Assembly (NCBI GenBank): GCA_963779685.1
Contig: CAVZZG010000001.1
Span: forward strand, 310,001-374,000
Source of the DNA: CAVZZG01 sp963779685
GTDB taxonomy: Bacteria > Actinomycetota > Thermoleophilia > Gaiellales > F1-60-MAGs149
Length of the DNA: 64,000 bases
Reading direction: 5' to 3'
Part shown: positions 7,440 to 15,517 of the stretch, piece by piece
How the letters are laid out: each line of letters begins with the position of its first letter
How positions within the stretch are numbered: the first letter of the stretch is position 1
Made by a program: the position numbers and the translations under genes
The notes under the pieces: generated by a model
Database searches by the model: none
Told to the model about the DNA's origin: nothing
The model's input: only the letters and a program-made list of their open reading frames with translations

Positions 7440-8751
7440 TGACGGCGATGTCCCACAGGTGGGAGATGTCCGCCGTGGCGGCCGCGTGGGCGGTCCAGAC
7501 GAGCGCGGCCGCCGCCGCGCCCGCCAGCAGTACGGAACCGACCCCGAACGCGGCCCGCGCGAAAGCCGAGCGTGCCCGGCCGCTGGCCCGCGCCGCCCAG
7601 ATCGCCAGCACCAGCACGGCGAGGGTCAAGACGGCCGCCGAGCCGAGCATCACCAGCGCCGCGACGGCATCGTCGGCGTGCAGGGTGCCGGTCATCACCA
7701 GGCCGGTGCGGTCGAGCGAGATACGGCTGGTCTGGGCATCGGCGACCAGGCCGACGCCGATCGCGGCGAGCCCGAGGAACAGTGCGACCACGGCGGTCGC
7801 CATGCCGATCCGCTGGGGCGGCCGGGCGGACTCCTCGAAGGTGACGTGCACGGCGGGCGGGGGGTCGGGTGGCAGCGGTGGTGGTGGCGGCGGTGGGGAT
7901 GCGATCACGGTCGGCGCGGTCAGCACGGCGGTCACACCGGGGTCGGGCTTGCCGCCCAGCTCGGCGGCCACGTCCGACGCCCGCGGTCGCACCGCCGGCT
8001 CCCGTCGCAGCAGCCGCATGATCAGCGCCTCGGCGCTCGGATCCACGCCCGGGTGCACCTGCGACGGCCGTGGCGCCTGCTCGCGGACGCGCCGGTACCC
8101 GGCTGCGAGCCGGTCCTCGCCGGGATACGGCAGGCTGCCGGTCACGAGCTCGTAGAGCAGGCAGCCGAGCGCGTACAGATCACTGCGCTCGGACACGGGC
8201 TCGCCGGCCGCCTGCTCGGGCGACCAGTACTCGGGGCTCCCCATCCGGGTGCCGGTGGCGGTGATCGTCGACTCGGTCGACGCCACCAGGCGGGCCAGGC
8301 CGAAGTCGGCGACCGCCAGCCGGCGGTCGGCCGTGAACAGCACGTTCGACGGCTTCAGGTCGCGGTGCACGACGCCCGCCGCGTGGGCGTGCGCGAGTGC
8401 CTCGGCGATCGCACGTGCGTAGCCGCTCACCTCGTCCCAGCCCAGCGGCGATCTCCGCACGGCCTCCTCCAGGGTGCCGCCGGCGCAGTACTCCTCCACG
8501 AGGTACGGGCGATCGGCCGCCTCCGAGAAGTCGAGCACCTGGACGATGTGCGGGTGCTGCAGCCGTGCCATCGCCAGTGCCTCGCGGCGGAATCGGTCGC
8601 GCGCCGGCAGGTCGGGCGCCAGATGCGCGTGCAGGAGCTTGACTGCGACCGCCCGGCCGAGGCGATCGTCCGTCGCGCGCCAGACCTCGCCCGCCCCGCC
8701 GCCGCCGAGCCGTTCCTCGAGCCTGTAGCGGTCTCCAACCAGAGTCGTCAC
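7429..8751 (-). CDS. Ser/Thr protein kinase (PknB-like) with C-terminal membrane segments
   Basis: Hanks-type kinase: glycine loop LGGGGAGEVW (about 15-24), VAIKL-equivalent lysine VAVKLLHAH, catalytic loop HRDLKPSN near residue 128, DFG in VADFGLARL near 148, and SPEYWSPEQ activation-segment APE equivalent. After the domain (about 265) comes a proline-rich linker (SPPPPPPPLPPDPPP) and then roughly three hydrophobic helices (about 315-335, 365-390, 403-425). Unlike PknB it lacks PASTA repeats, so the extracytoplasmic part is minimal. The first gene of a probable operon with the amidohydrolase. Ligand and targets unknown. Confidence 0.9.
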   Translation of the reverse strand: MTTLVGDRYRLEERLGGGGAGEVWRATDDRLGRAVAVKLLHAHLAPDLPARDRFRREALAMARLQHPHIVQVLDFSEAADRPYLVEEYCAGGTLEEAVRRSPLGWDEVSGYARAIAEALAHAHAAGVVHRDLKPSNVLFTADRRLAVADFGLARLVASTESTITATGTRMGSPEYWSPEQAAGEPVSERSDLYALGCLLYELVTGSLPYPGEDRLAAGYRRVREQAPRPSQVHPGVDPSAEALIMRLLRREPAVRPRASDVAAELGGKPDPGVTAVLTAPTVIASPPPPPPPLPPDPPPAVHVTFEESARPPQRIGMATAVVALFLGLAAIGVGLVADAQTSRISLDRTGLVMTGTLHADDAVAALVMLGSAAVLTLAVLVLAIWAARASGRARSAFARAAFGVGSVLLAGAAAAALVWTAHAAATADISHLWDIAVNGA

Positions 8752-8775
8752 GCGGGGAGCGTAGCCGTGGGTGGT

Positions 8776-9126
8776 TCAGCCGTCCGCTGGCCGCCCGAAG
8801 TCCTCGGGCCAGATCGCGTCCGCCTGGAGGGCCTGGATGAAGCCGTCCGCTCGCTGCTGCAGGTCGATCCGCTCGATCTCCTCGAGGTGGCGCTCGAGCT
8901 GAGCCCTGGCGTCCTTCAGCACCCGGTCGAGCCGTTTCACCGCCGCCGTCGGCACGCGCTCCGACCACGCGCTCCGGCACTCCGGGCAGCGCAGCTCGAT
9001 CTCCCAGGCGTCGAATGCCAGCCGCCGCCACCGCAGGGGATGAGCCAGCTCCGACGGGCATTCCCGGCATCGCTCGAGCATCGCCTCAGGCCCGCCCGTC
9101 AGGGAGTACTCGCCCACCGGTCCCAC
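8776..9126 (-). CDS. Small zinc-ribbon-like hypothetical protein
   Basis: 116 residues with two CxxC pairs: CREC at about residues 20-23 and CPEC at about 47-50, spaced as in a zinc ribbon. The second half is a charged, probably coiled helix (VKRLDRVLKDARAQLERHLEEIERID). GTG start; an internal Met at codon 16 is an alternative. It lies 24 nt upstream of the kinase gene on the same strand, so it may be the first gene of that operon. No function can be assigned. Confidence 0.6.
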   Translation of the reverse strand: MGPVGEYSLTGGPEAMLERCRECPSELAHPLRWRRLAFDAWEIELRCPECRSAWSERVPTAAVKRLDRVLKDARAQLERHLEEIERIDLQQRADGFIQALQADAIWPEDFGRPADG

Positions 9127-9286
9127 AGCCTAGGCCGCGGCCCGGACGGAGCAGACCCCGTGGCGCGATCCGGACGAACGTCGGCAGGCACAGGATGCCT
9201 GGACGGGGCGAATCGGTGGGCCTACCATTCGCGAACTCCGTCCGGCGGCGCGACGGCGCCGGGCAGCGACCTGACGGGAGGCGATC

Positions 9287-9583
9287 GTGGCCGAATGCCT
9301 GATCCTCGAGTTCGACGGCGTGGGCGCCGCCGAATACGCGGCAGTGAGCCGCACGCTCGGCATCGACGTGGAGACCGGTGAGGGCGATTGGCCGGCAGGC
9401 CTCCTGTTCCACGCCGGCGGCGCCAAGGCCGGAGGCGGCTTCATGATCGTGGAGGTGTGGGACTCCAAGGCGTCCAACGAGGCGTTCTTCGCCGAGCGCC
9501 TCGGCGCCGCGATGGCCGCGCACACCGTCCCCGCGCCGACGCGCATGGAGTGGCTCGACCTGTCCTTGCACCACACCGCCTGA
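9287..9583 (+). CDS. Small dimeric alpha/beta-barrel-type hypothetical protein, 98 aa
   Basis: The protein MAECLILEFDGVGAAEYAAV followed by a GLLFHAGGAKAGGGFMIVEV segment and an AFFAERLG helix has the beta-alpha-beta-beta pattern of ABM/EthD-like stand-alone ferredoxin-fold proteins. GTG start preceded by GGGAGG 5 nt upstream, which fixes the start. Monocistronic, between the divergent zinc-ribbon gene and tRNA-Glu. A similar small protein is encoded at 20992-21255. Catalytic role unknown. Confidence 0.65.
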   Translation: MAECLILEFDGVGAAEYAAVSRTLGIDVETGEGDWPAGLLFHAGGAKAGGGFMIVEVWDSKASNEAFFAERLGAAMAAHTVPAPTRMEWLDLSLHHTA

Positions 9584-9760
9584 TACGAGTCGGGCGGCCA
9601 GGGCCCGCGTGAGCACCGCGCCGAGGTCGTCGGCGAGTGCCGGCGGCGGCCCGTTGTCGTGCACCCGGCGATCGGGCGCGAGGCCGTGGAGACAGCGTCA
9701 TCGGAATACGCAGGCGAAGCGCCAACCCTTACCCCCGGGCGCCGGTATCCTCAGGCGCGG

Positions 9761-9833
9761 GCCCCCATCGGCTAGTGGCCTAGGCCTCCGCCCTTTCAAG
9801 GCGGCAACACGGGTTCGAATCCCGTTGGGGGTA
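9761..9833 (+). tRNA. tRNA-Glu (anticodon UUC)
   Basis: Acceptor arms GCCCCCA (9761-9767) and TGGGGGT (9826-9832) pair perfectly, with discriminator A at 9833. The anticodon stem CCGCC/GGCGG closes the loop CTTTCAA, giving UUC. The T-arm has canonical GGTTCGAATCC-type sequence. CCA is not encoded. The 3' half is the integration site of the element that follows and is repeated at 19407-19448. Confidence 0.96.
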
Positions 9834-9834
9834 T
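9793..9834 (+). repeat. Left attachment site (attL), 42-bp direct repeat inside tRNA-Glu
   Basis: Bases 9793-9834 are identical to 19407-19448. The repeat runs from the anticodon loop through the end of the tRNA plus one base, so integration left a complete tRNA gene on this side. This is the standard pattern of tyrosine-integrase elements that use tRNA 3' halves. Confidence 0.93.
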
Positions 9835-10152
9835 AGCTGGAAAGCCCTGCAAATCAAGGGTTTCTTCGCTCCTCGGCTCAGAGCGCCGATCTTACCAAAT
9901 CAGGCCTGGAACGGCCAGTTTGGCCCTCCATTGGCCCACGGGATCCGGCCGATTCGCTTCGCAGAACGTCCTGAGCCGCTGCACTCGCGGCCACGACGGA
10001 GTCGACCAGCGGCAGGCCCAGCCCACCCCGACCCGTCAGTCCCGTGCCGAGGCGTCCCTCCGCCAGGTCATCCCGCTTCGCGGAGAAGGGATGCACACAG
10101 TGGCACCGGCCGGTGCGGGCGTGGCTGGCCGGTTGTGTCCGGGGGCGGTCCG
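9835..10152. other. Non-coding left end of the element, possible origin of transfer
   Basis: Between attL and the relaxase start I see no convincing gene; an in-frame extension of the relaxase frame exists but lacks relaxase character. A perfect 14-bp palindrome at 10103-10116 (GCACCGGCCGGTGC) lies 37 nt before the relaxase start, and a GGCCA-GTT-TGGCC dyad lies near 9912. MobF oriT sites commonly sit next to the relaxase gene, so this is the place to look; no nic consensus was recognised. Confidence 0.35.
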
Positions 10153-12747
10153 GTGCTGAGCCTCGTGACGCTGACGCCTGATCGCGGCGCGTACTTGGAG
10201 GAGCAGGTGGCGTGGAGCCGTGACGACTACTACGCGGGTCGTGGCGAGTCGCCGGGGTCGTGGTGCGGGTCGGCTGCCGCGGCGCTCGGTCTTCGCGGGA
10301 CAGTGGCGGCGGGCAGCCTGGAGCGGTTGATCGATGGCTGCCACCCGGTGACGGGCGAGCGGCTGCGCCGGCCGATTAGGGCCCGCACCGTGCACCTGCC
10401 GAGTCTCGACCGCGAGACGGGTGAGCGGATCACGACGGAGCAGGTGCTGTCGCCGGTGGGCGGGTTCGACCTGGTGTTCAGTGCGCCGAAGTCGATCTCG
10501 CTCGCCGTTTCCCTGGCTCCGGCAGAGGTGCGGCGCGAGCTGGCGGCAGCGCATCGGTCGGCGGTGACGGCGACGCTGGGGTTGCTTGAGCGGGAGGCGT
10601 GCGGTGTCCGGCTGGGTCGTGGCGGCGCGGTGCACGCCAAGGGGAGCGGGATCGTGGCGGCGTTGTACGTGCACCGCACGAGCCGGGCGCGGGATCCGCA
10701 GCTGCACACGCACTGCGCGGTCGCGAACCTCACCCAGGGCCCCGACGGTGCCTGGCGGGCGTTGGACAGTCGGCTGTTGCTGCGGGAGTGGAAGCTGACG
10801 CTCGGCTACGCCTACCAGGCACATCTCCGGGCCGAGGTCACGCGTCGTCTCGGCTGGGGTTGGCGCGAGCCGGTGAGGGGGCTGGCGGAGCTCGAGACAT
10901 GGCCCGAAGAGGCGCTCCGCGAGTTCTCGACGCGGCGTCAGCAGATCGAGCAGGCACTCGCCGAGCACGGCGGCTCGAGTTGGCACGCAGGCCAGGTCGC
11001 CACCCTCGCCACCCGCGAGCCGAAGTCCACCCATCCGCCCGACCTCGCGGTCGAGCGCGACGCCTGGCAGGCGCGGCTGGCCGAGCACGGGATGGGCGCC
11101 CGCGAGCTCCGCGCCGCCCTGCGACCCGTCGAGGTCGCTCGAACGGCGCCGACGAGCGTGGAGCTGTGCGCGATCGCGACGCAGCTGGCGGGGCCGGAGG
11201 GGTTGACGGCGAAGCAGAACACGTTCCGCCGCGCCGACGTGATCCGCGCCTTCGCCGGTGCGCTTTCGGCCGGGACGCGCGTCGAGCACCTCGAGGCGCT
11301 CGCCGACTGGTTCGTCGCCCAGACCCCATTCGCCGTCGACCTCACCAACGGCGCGTACACGACGCCTGACCTGCTCGCCTGCGAGCAGCGCCTGCTCGAC
11401 CTCGTCGACCAGGGCCGGCGCAGCCGTACCGCCGTCCTCCCGCAGGCGACGGTCGACCGTGCGATCGTCGGGAACCCGATCGAGCTGAGCGCCGAGCAGG
11501 AACACGCCGTCCGCGCGCTCACGACCAGCGGGCACGCGATCGAGAACCTCGAGGCGCTCGCGGGAAGCGGCAAGACCACCGTCTGCGGCGCGATCGCCAA
11601 CGCCTATCGAGCTGGTGGGTACGAGGTGATCGGCGCCACCCCGACCGCCCGTGCCGCCCGCGAGCTCCAGGACACTGGCGTGCCGTCCGACACGATCGAC
11701 GCGATCCTCACCCGCCTGCGCGCACAGCCCGCGCCGGCGCCGCGGCGGCTGGTGATCATCGCCGACGAGAACGGGATGGCTGGCACCCGCCAGATGACCG
11801 AACTCGCCACCTGGGCCCGCACCGGTCGCGCCAAGATCATTCAGGTCGGCGACTGCCACCAACTCCCCGGCGTCCCCGCCTCCGGCACCTTCGCCGCCAT
11901 CACACGCAGACACGGCGCCGAACACCTCACCGAAGTTCGCCGCCAACGCGACCCTGCCGAGATCACCGCCCTCGCCGCGCTCCGCGCCGGCGAACCCGAC
12001 CAGTACCTCACCCACCTCCTCAAACACCGACAGGTCGTGCTCGCGCCGGACGAAGCGACGGCGACGAACGAGGCAGCCGCCTGGTGGCTCCAAGCCGCCG
12101 ACCAGCACGGCCCGCACCGCGTTGCGGTGATCTGCCGCGACAACCAGCTCCGCACCCGCCTCAACGAGCAGATCCAGAATATGCGGCGCCTGCGCGGCGA
12201 ACTCGAAGGCCCAACCGCCGAGATCGGCGACGCGACCTTCCAACGCGGCGACCGCATCGTCTGCCGCCGTAACGACCGAAACCTCGACATCGACAACGGC
12301 ACCCGCGGCACCGTCGCCGCAGCCCACCAAGCCACCGGCCTTCTGATCATCACCACCGACGACGGCCGCCGCGTCTCCCTCCCACGCACCTATACCCAGG
12401 CCGGGCACGTCGAGCACGCCTACGCCCTCACCGCCCACAGCCTCCAAGGCGCCACCGTCGAGACCGCCTGCATCGTCGCCCGCCCCGACGACCACGACAC
12501 GCGCTGGACATACACCGCCAGCAGCCGCGCCCGCAGCGCCACCCAGCACATCGTCGTCGACGACCCCTCCCCCACAAGCCAACGCCCCGACGCCATCGCG
12601 CGAGTCCTCGAAGCAATGAGTCGAGACGCGGTCGACCAGATCGCGGTCGAGCGGAAACCTAAGCGGCCGGGTCTCGATGTGGCGACCGCCGTGGCGACGC
12701 TCGACGCGCGATCGCAGCGCGAGCTGTCCGCTAGCATCGAACTGTAG
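10153..12747 (+). CDS. MobF (TrwC/TraI-type) conjugative relaxase-helicase
   Basis: MobF relaxases nick oriT through a Tyr-DNA link and unwind the strand with a fused helicase. From GTG 10153 the protein begins MLSLVTLTPDRGAYLEEQVA; the catalytic Tyr pair DDYYAGRG is at residues 26-27, and the metal-binding histidines lie in DPQLHTHCAVAN near residue 185. The C-terminal half has Walker A AGSGKTT near residue 470, Walker B VIIADENG and the UvrD-like LTAHSLQGATVETA segment. 864 residues is short for plasmid MobF (often over 1,000) but both modules look complete. The open frame extends to 9931, but the MobF N-terminal pattern fixes the start here. Confidence 0.92.
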   Translation: MLSLVTLTPDRGAYLEEQVAWSRDDYYAGRGESPGSWCGSAAAALGLRGTVAAGSLERLIDGCHPVTGERLRRPIRARTVHLPSLDRETGERITTEQVLSPVGGFDLVFSAPKSISLAVSLAPAEVRRELAAAHRSAVTATLGLLEREACGVRLGRGGAVHAKGSGIVAALYVHRTSRARDPQLHTHCAVANLTQGPDGAWRALDSRLLLREWKLTLGYAYQAHLRAEVTRRLGWGWREPVRGLAELETWPEEALREFSTRRQQIEQALAEHGGSSWHAGQVATLATREPKSTHPPDLAVERDAWQARLAEHGMGARELRAALRPVEVARTAPTSVELCAIATQLAGPEGLTAKQNTFRRADVIRAFAGALSAGTRVEHLEALADWFVAQTPFAVDLTNGAYTTPDLLACEQRLLDLVDQGRRSRTAVLPQATVDRAIVGNPIELSAEQEHAVRALTTSGHAIENLEALAGSGKTTVCGAIANAYRAGGYEVIGATPTARAARELQDTGVPSDTIDAILTRLRAQPAPAPRRLVIIADENGMAGTRQMTELATWARTGRAKIIQVGDCHQLPGVPASGTFAAITRRHGAEHLTEVRRQRDPAEITALAALRAGEPDQYLTHLLKHRQVVLAPDEATATNEAAAWWLQAADQHGPHRVAVICRDNQLRTRLNEQIQNMRRLRGELEGPTAEIGDATFQRGDRIVCRRNDRNLDIDNGTRGTVAAAHQATGLLIITTDDGRRVSLPRTYTQAGHVEHAYALTAHSLQGATVETACIVARPDDHDTRWTYTASSRARSATQHIVVDDPSPTSQRPDAIARVLEAMSRDAVDQIAVERKPKRPGLDVATAVATLDARSQRELSASIEL

Positions 12748-12985
12748 TAGGACGCCTTGCCTGTCCGATGCTGATCGGTCTCGTGGCAGCGGCCCCGGAA
12801 ACCGGCCGACGATACGCACCGGAGGCTGATGACCTCCTCGGCCCAGCGATTCGGTAGTTCCCGCTGTCGTACAGCCGGCTCCGGCTCGACGGTGTGCTGC
12901 CGAACGGCATCGGTGGGTTTGGACAACTAGGGAGCTCGACGGGCTCCGCAGACTCACTCGGAAGACCGAGGCAATTACTCAGACG

Positions 12986-13840
12986 TCATGGTTCCGGAAC
13001 GGAAATGGTACCACCCGGACTCGCGACATCACATGGACCATCTACCGCGCCCGAGCGGAGACCCGGTGTGCCCTTCGAATAGTTGTCGATCCAGCCAGTG
13101 CCGGTGGTACGAGCATCTACTTCAACCAAGTGGCCGTTCCGATCGAGCACCCGCACGAGCGAGCCGTCCATACCGGCCGAGAAATCAGTTGTCCACGACC
13201 TCGCCGAGTCTGAGAGGGCTCCGTGCATGCGTACGAACTGAACAGGGTTCGAGGTTACCGCGTCCACCACAACGATCGGATTACGAATCGTAGCCGTTCG
13301 CAGCCGAAGGACCCTCAGTCCTAGGGCCCGCAGTGAGCGCTTGGCCTGTATGGCTGCGCCCTTCTCCGATCCGGCGACCGGAATGATCCGCCCGGTCTCC
13401 GGGTTGTTGTAAAGCACTGACACCGAGTGTGCTATGTCATAGTAGTCCGGGTCCCCGGGTGGGCATGGCACGGGATCGGAGAAGATCGTCGCGGCCACGA
13501 CGCTGGGCGCGCGTCCAGACACCATGCGGCTGAGATACCCGCCGATCACGAGGTTCGCCTCGAACCGAGCTCGCAGCCTGCGCTCTCCAGACCACGAATC
13601 GTCCACGACAAACTGCAGCTCAAGCCCTCCGCGAGGCGCAACGCACCGCGCCGACCTTACGAGCCGATCGCCTCCCAACTCGTGGAGAAGCGCGTTCGCG
13701 ACTGCACCACATGCCGCGCTCGCGCCCCGGCGATCGGCATGCTCGACCGTGTTCAGCGGAGCCTCCCGGGAAGTGGTGCCACAACTCGAAACGCTGACTA
13801 GCAGCAGAAGCAAGTTTACAACCCGGCGGGGAGAAATCAT
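12986..13840 (-). CDS. Predicted lipoprotein, candidate immunity protein
   Basis: 284 residues with a signal peptide and lipobox (LLLLLVSVSSC, Cys at about residue 20), so probably anchored outside the membrane. The mature part (including SYLSRMVSG-type and DPDYYDIAHSVSVLYNNPET segments) matches no family I recognise. GC and codon use are lower than in the neighbourhood. Its ATG follows the stop of the upstream toxin-like fragment by only 12 nt on the same strand, so the two were probably translated from one message. Position after the C-terminus of a large secreted protein suggests immunity, but this is inference from context. Confidence 0.7.
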   Translation of the reverse strand: MISPRRVVNLLLLLVSVSSCGTTSREAPLNTVEHADRRGASAACGAVANALLHELGGDRLVRSARCVAPRGGLELQFVVDDSWSGERRLRARFEANLVIGGYLSRMVSGRAPSVVAATIFSDPVPCPPGDPDYYDIAHSVSVLYNNPETGRIIPVAGSEKGAAIQAKRSLRALGLRVLRLRTATIRNPIVVVDAVTSNPVQFVRMHGALSDSARSWTTDFSAGMDGSLVRVLDRNGHLVEVDARTTGTGWIDNYSKGTPGLRSGAVDGPCDVASPGGTISVPEP

Positions 13841-13852
13841 CGCTAGTCCAAT

Positions 13853-14220
13853 TCAGAGATCGGTGAACCCGCCATCAAAGCCAGCAGGCGTAACGCCTCT
13901 ATGCCAAGTCGGATTCTGCGCACCGTGGCACGAGTGTCCCACAGCGTTGGTATGTCTGGACGTGTGAACAAATGCATATCTCCCCACGAGGCCGATGTGC
14001 AGACCTCGAGAGTCTGGTTCAGCTTGGGCCTTGATCGAGAAACCGAGACATGTGTGAACTGGAATGACATGACCAACCCGAATGAACCGCTTGGCGAACG
14101 CCTTGACAATCTGACCGCAAGCAATTCGGGCGACCGTCGACTCGAACCCGTGGCAGATCGCGCGCTCGAGGATCTTTTCGACCAGTTTCTTCGTCGCTCG
14201 ACGGAGCGTACGATCTGGAC
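13853..14220 (-). pseudogene. C-terminal fragment of a secreted protein, cut off by IS3
   Basis: Open frame leading into the IS boundary, with strongly GC-biased third positions in its first 40 codons (KKLVEKILERAICHGFESTV region), ending 12 nt before the lipoprotein start. The fragment's remaining part (VIPVHTCLGFSIKAQ, GHSCHGAQNPTWHR) is His/Cys rich. It reads in the same direction as the DNRLRE protein on the other side of the IS, so it is plausibly that protein's distal, possibly toxic, domain. A plus-strand ORF over the same bases (13901-14347) also has reasonable composition and is the alternative. Confidence 0.4.
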
Positions 14221-14299
14221 GGGCCCCGATCTTTGGTCCACTTCCTGCGTGGCTGATCATAGTCATGGACCGGTGTCGGCGGGAGGATCGCTGCATTGC

Positions 14300-15175
14300 T
14301 CACACCGGCTCCGGGGTGGTGGTCTGGCGGTGTCGTTGTTCTTCTAGTTTCATGAACTCGTCCGGGGTTCTGTCATTCAGGCTGGTGTGCTGGCGCTCGG
14401 TGTTGTAGCGGCGCCGCCAGGCCTCGATCACGACCCGCGCCTCAAGCAGCGAGTCGAAGGATTCCCAGTCTAGGAGTTCGCGGCGCATGGTGCGGTGAAA
14501 CGTCTCCACCAGCGCGTTTTGCTGCGGGCTTGCCTTCTGCACGGGTCGCGCGTCGACGCCCTGGCCGTGGAGCCACGCGGTGAGGGTCTCGGCGACGAAC
14601 TCGCGGCCGTTGTCGGTGCGGATCATCCCGGGCCGGCCGTGCTCGCGGAAGAGCCGTTCCAGTTCCTGCTCGACCCGGCGAGCGCCGATCGACGTCGCCA
14701 CCACCGACGCCAAACACCGCCGCGTGTACTCGTCCAGCACGTTCAGCACCCGGTAGGGCCGTCCACCCTCGAGCCGCTCGCCGATGAAGTCAAGCGCCCA
14801 GACGTGATTCGGGCGCGTCGCCGGCAGCGTCCAGATCGCGTTCTCCGCCGTTCCCAGCGCCTTCTTGCCTGACCGCTGCTTGCGACGCGCCCGCAGATCC
14901 TGCTCGCGCCAGACCCGCTCGACCCGCTTGCGGTTCACCACCCAGCCTCGCCGACGCAGATCCCGATGGGCACTCTTGTACCCCCAGTACGGATGCCTCG
15001 CCGCCAGCCTGCGAAGCTCCGCCGGCGAGATCCTCGTCCGCCGATCGACCCTCGGCGGCGTACCGCTGCGTGGAGCGGTGCTGCCCGACGATCCGGCAGG
15101 CATGCCGCTCCGACACCTGCGGGAAGCGCTTCCGGATGAACCCGATCGCCGCCCGGCGCCGAGCCGGGCTCACCA
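14300..15175 (-). pseudogene. IS3 OrfB transposase (DDE integrase core), frame-broken
   Basis: OrfB starts at ATG 15175, overlapping the OrfA stop, and reads MVSPARRRAAIGFIRKRFPQ then CRIVGQHRSTQRY. The homologous continuation (PPRVDRRTRISPAELRRLAA, HPYWGYKS) lies in another frame. One extra C in the CGCCGCC run near 15055 explains the break. Downstream the HTH_21/rve core is intact: WALDFIGERL (first Asp), TDNGREF (second Asp) and QNALVETFHRTMRRELLD (Glu). An A-run (GGAAAATGG) at the OrfA/OrfB junction fits the usual -1 programmed frameshift; the second break is not expected in an active IS. Confidence 0.8.
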
Positions 15176-15451
15176 TTTTCCCCGCTCCAACTCCTTCAGG
15201 ATCTGCAGCTCCAACTCCTTCTCCGCCACGATCCGCTTCAACCGCGCGTTCTCCACCTCGAGCTGCCGCAACCGCTGCGCCTCGTCCTCCTTCAACGCCC
15301 CGTACCGAAGCCGCCACCGAAAGAACGTCTGATCCGACACGCCGATCCGCTTACACACCTGCGCGACCGTCATCCCCTGCCCCTGCAGCCGCTCCGCCTC
15401 CCGCAGCTTCGCCACGATCTGCTCCGGCGTATACCGCTTACGCACCATCAC
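15170..15451 (-). CDS. IS3 OrfA (transposase helix-turn-helix subunit)
   Basis: 93 residues, HTH_Tnp_1 family. MMVRKRYTPEQIVAKLREAE opens the protein, followed by the HTH MTVAQVCKRIGVSDQTFFRW and a leucine-zipper-like tail (RQLEVENARLKRIVAEKELE) used for OrfAB multimerisation. Ends LERGKW with the stop overlapping the OrfB start. A run of four A residues just before the stop is the likely slippage site. Intact by itself; binds the IS ends. Confidence 0.9.
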   Translation of the reverse strand: MMVRKRYTPEQIVAKLREAERLQGQGMTVAQVCKRIGVSDQTFFRWRLRYGALKEDEAQRLRQLEVENARLKRIVAEKELELQILKELERGKW

Positions 15452-15517
15452 GGACCCCCAATCACGCTCTCAATACCGAAGGCACCCACAAAGTACGTGG
15501 ACCAAATGGGAGGGGCC

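Larger units (their letters stand above)
14221..15517 (-). mobile_element. IS3-family insertion sequence, about 1.3 kb
   Basis: Contains OrfA and OrfB of an IS3 transposase. Imperfect terminal inverted repeats are visible: left end (14221 onward) GGGCCCCGATCTTTGGTCCA and right end, read on the minus strand from about 15518, TGGCCCCTCCCATTTGGTCC; they share GGCCCC, TTTGGTCCAC and a downstream GTGGxTG. Length about 1,297 bp fits the family. Flanks show no matching 3-4 bp target duplication. Exact ends are uncertain by a few bases. Confidence 0.8.

Noticed and set aside
9086..9664. Minus-strand frame ending in a conserved-looking short stretch before tRNA-Glu
   Set aside because: Only a short segment (9590-9670) looks coding, without start or stop context; may be a decayed gene end.
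10036..12957. 973-aa minus-strand ORF opposite the relaxase
   Set aside because: Mirror of the relaxase codon bias; no recognisable motif.
13901..14347. 147-aa plus-strand ORF with plausible composition
   Set aside because: Antisense to the toxin-like fragment, which is better placed relative to the lipoprotein; it also runs into the IS. Kept as the alternative reading.
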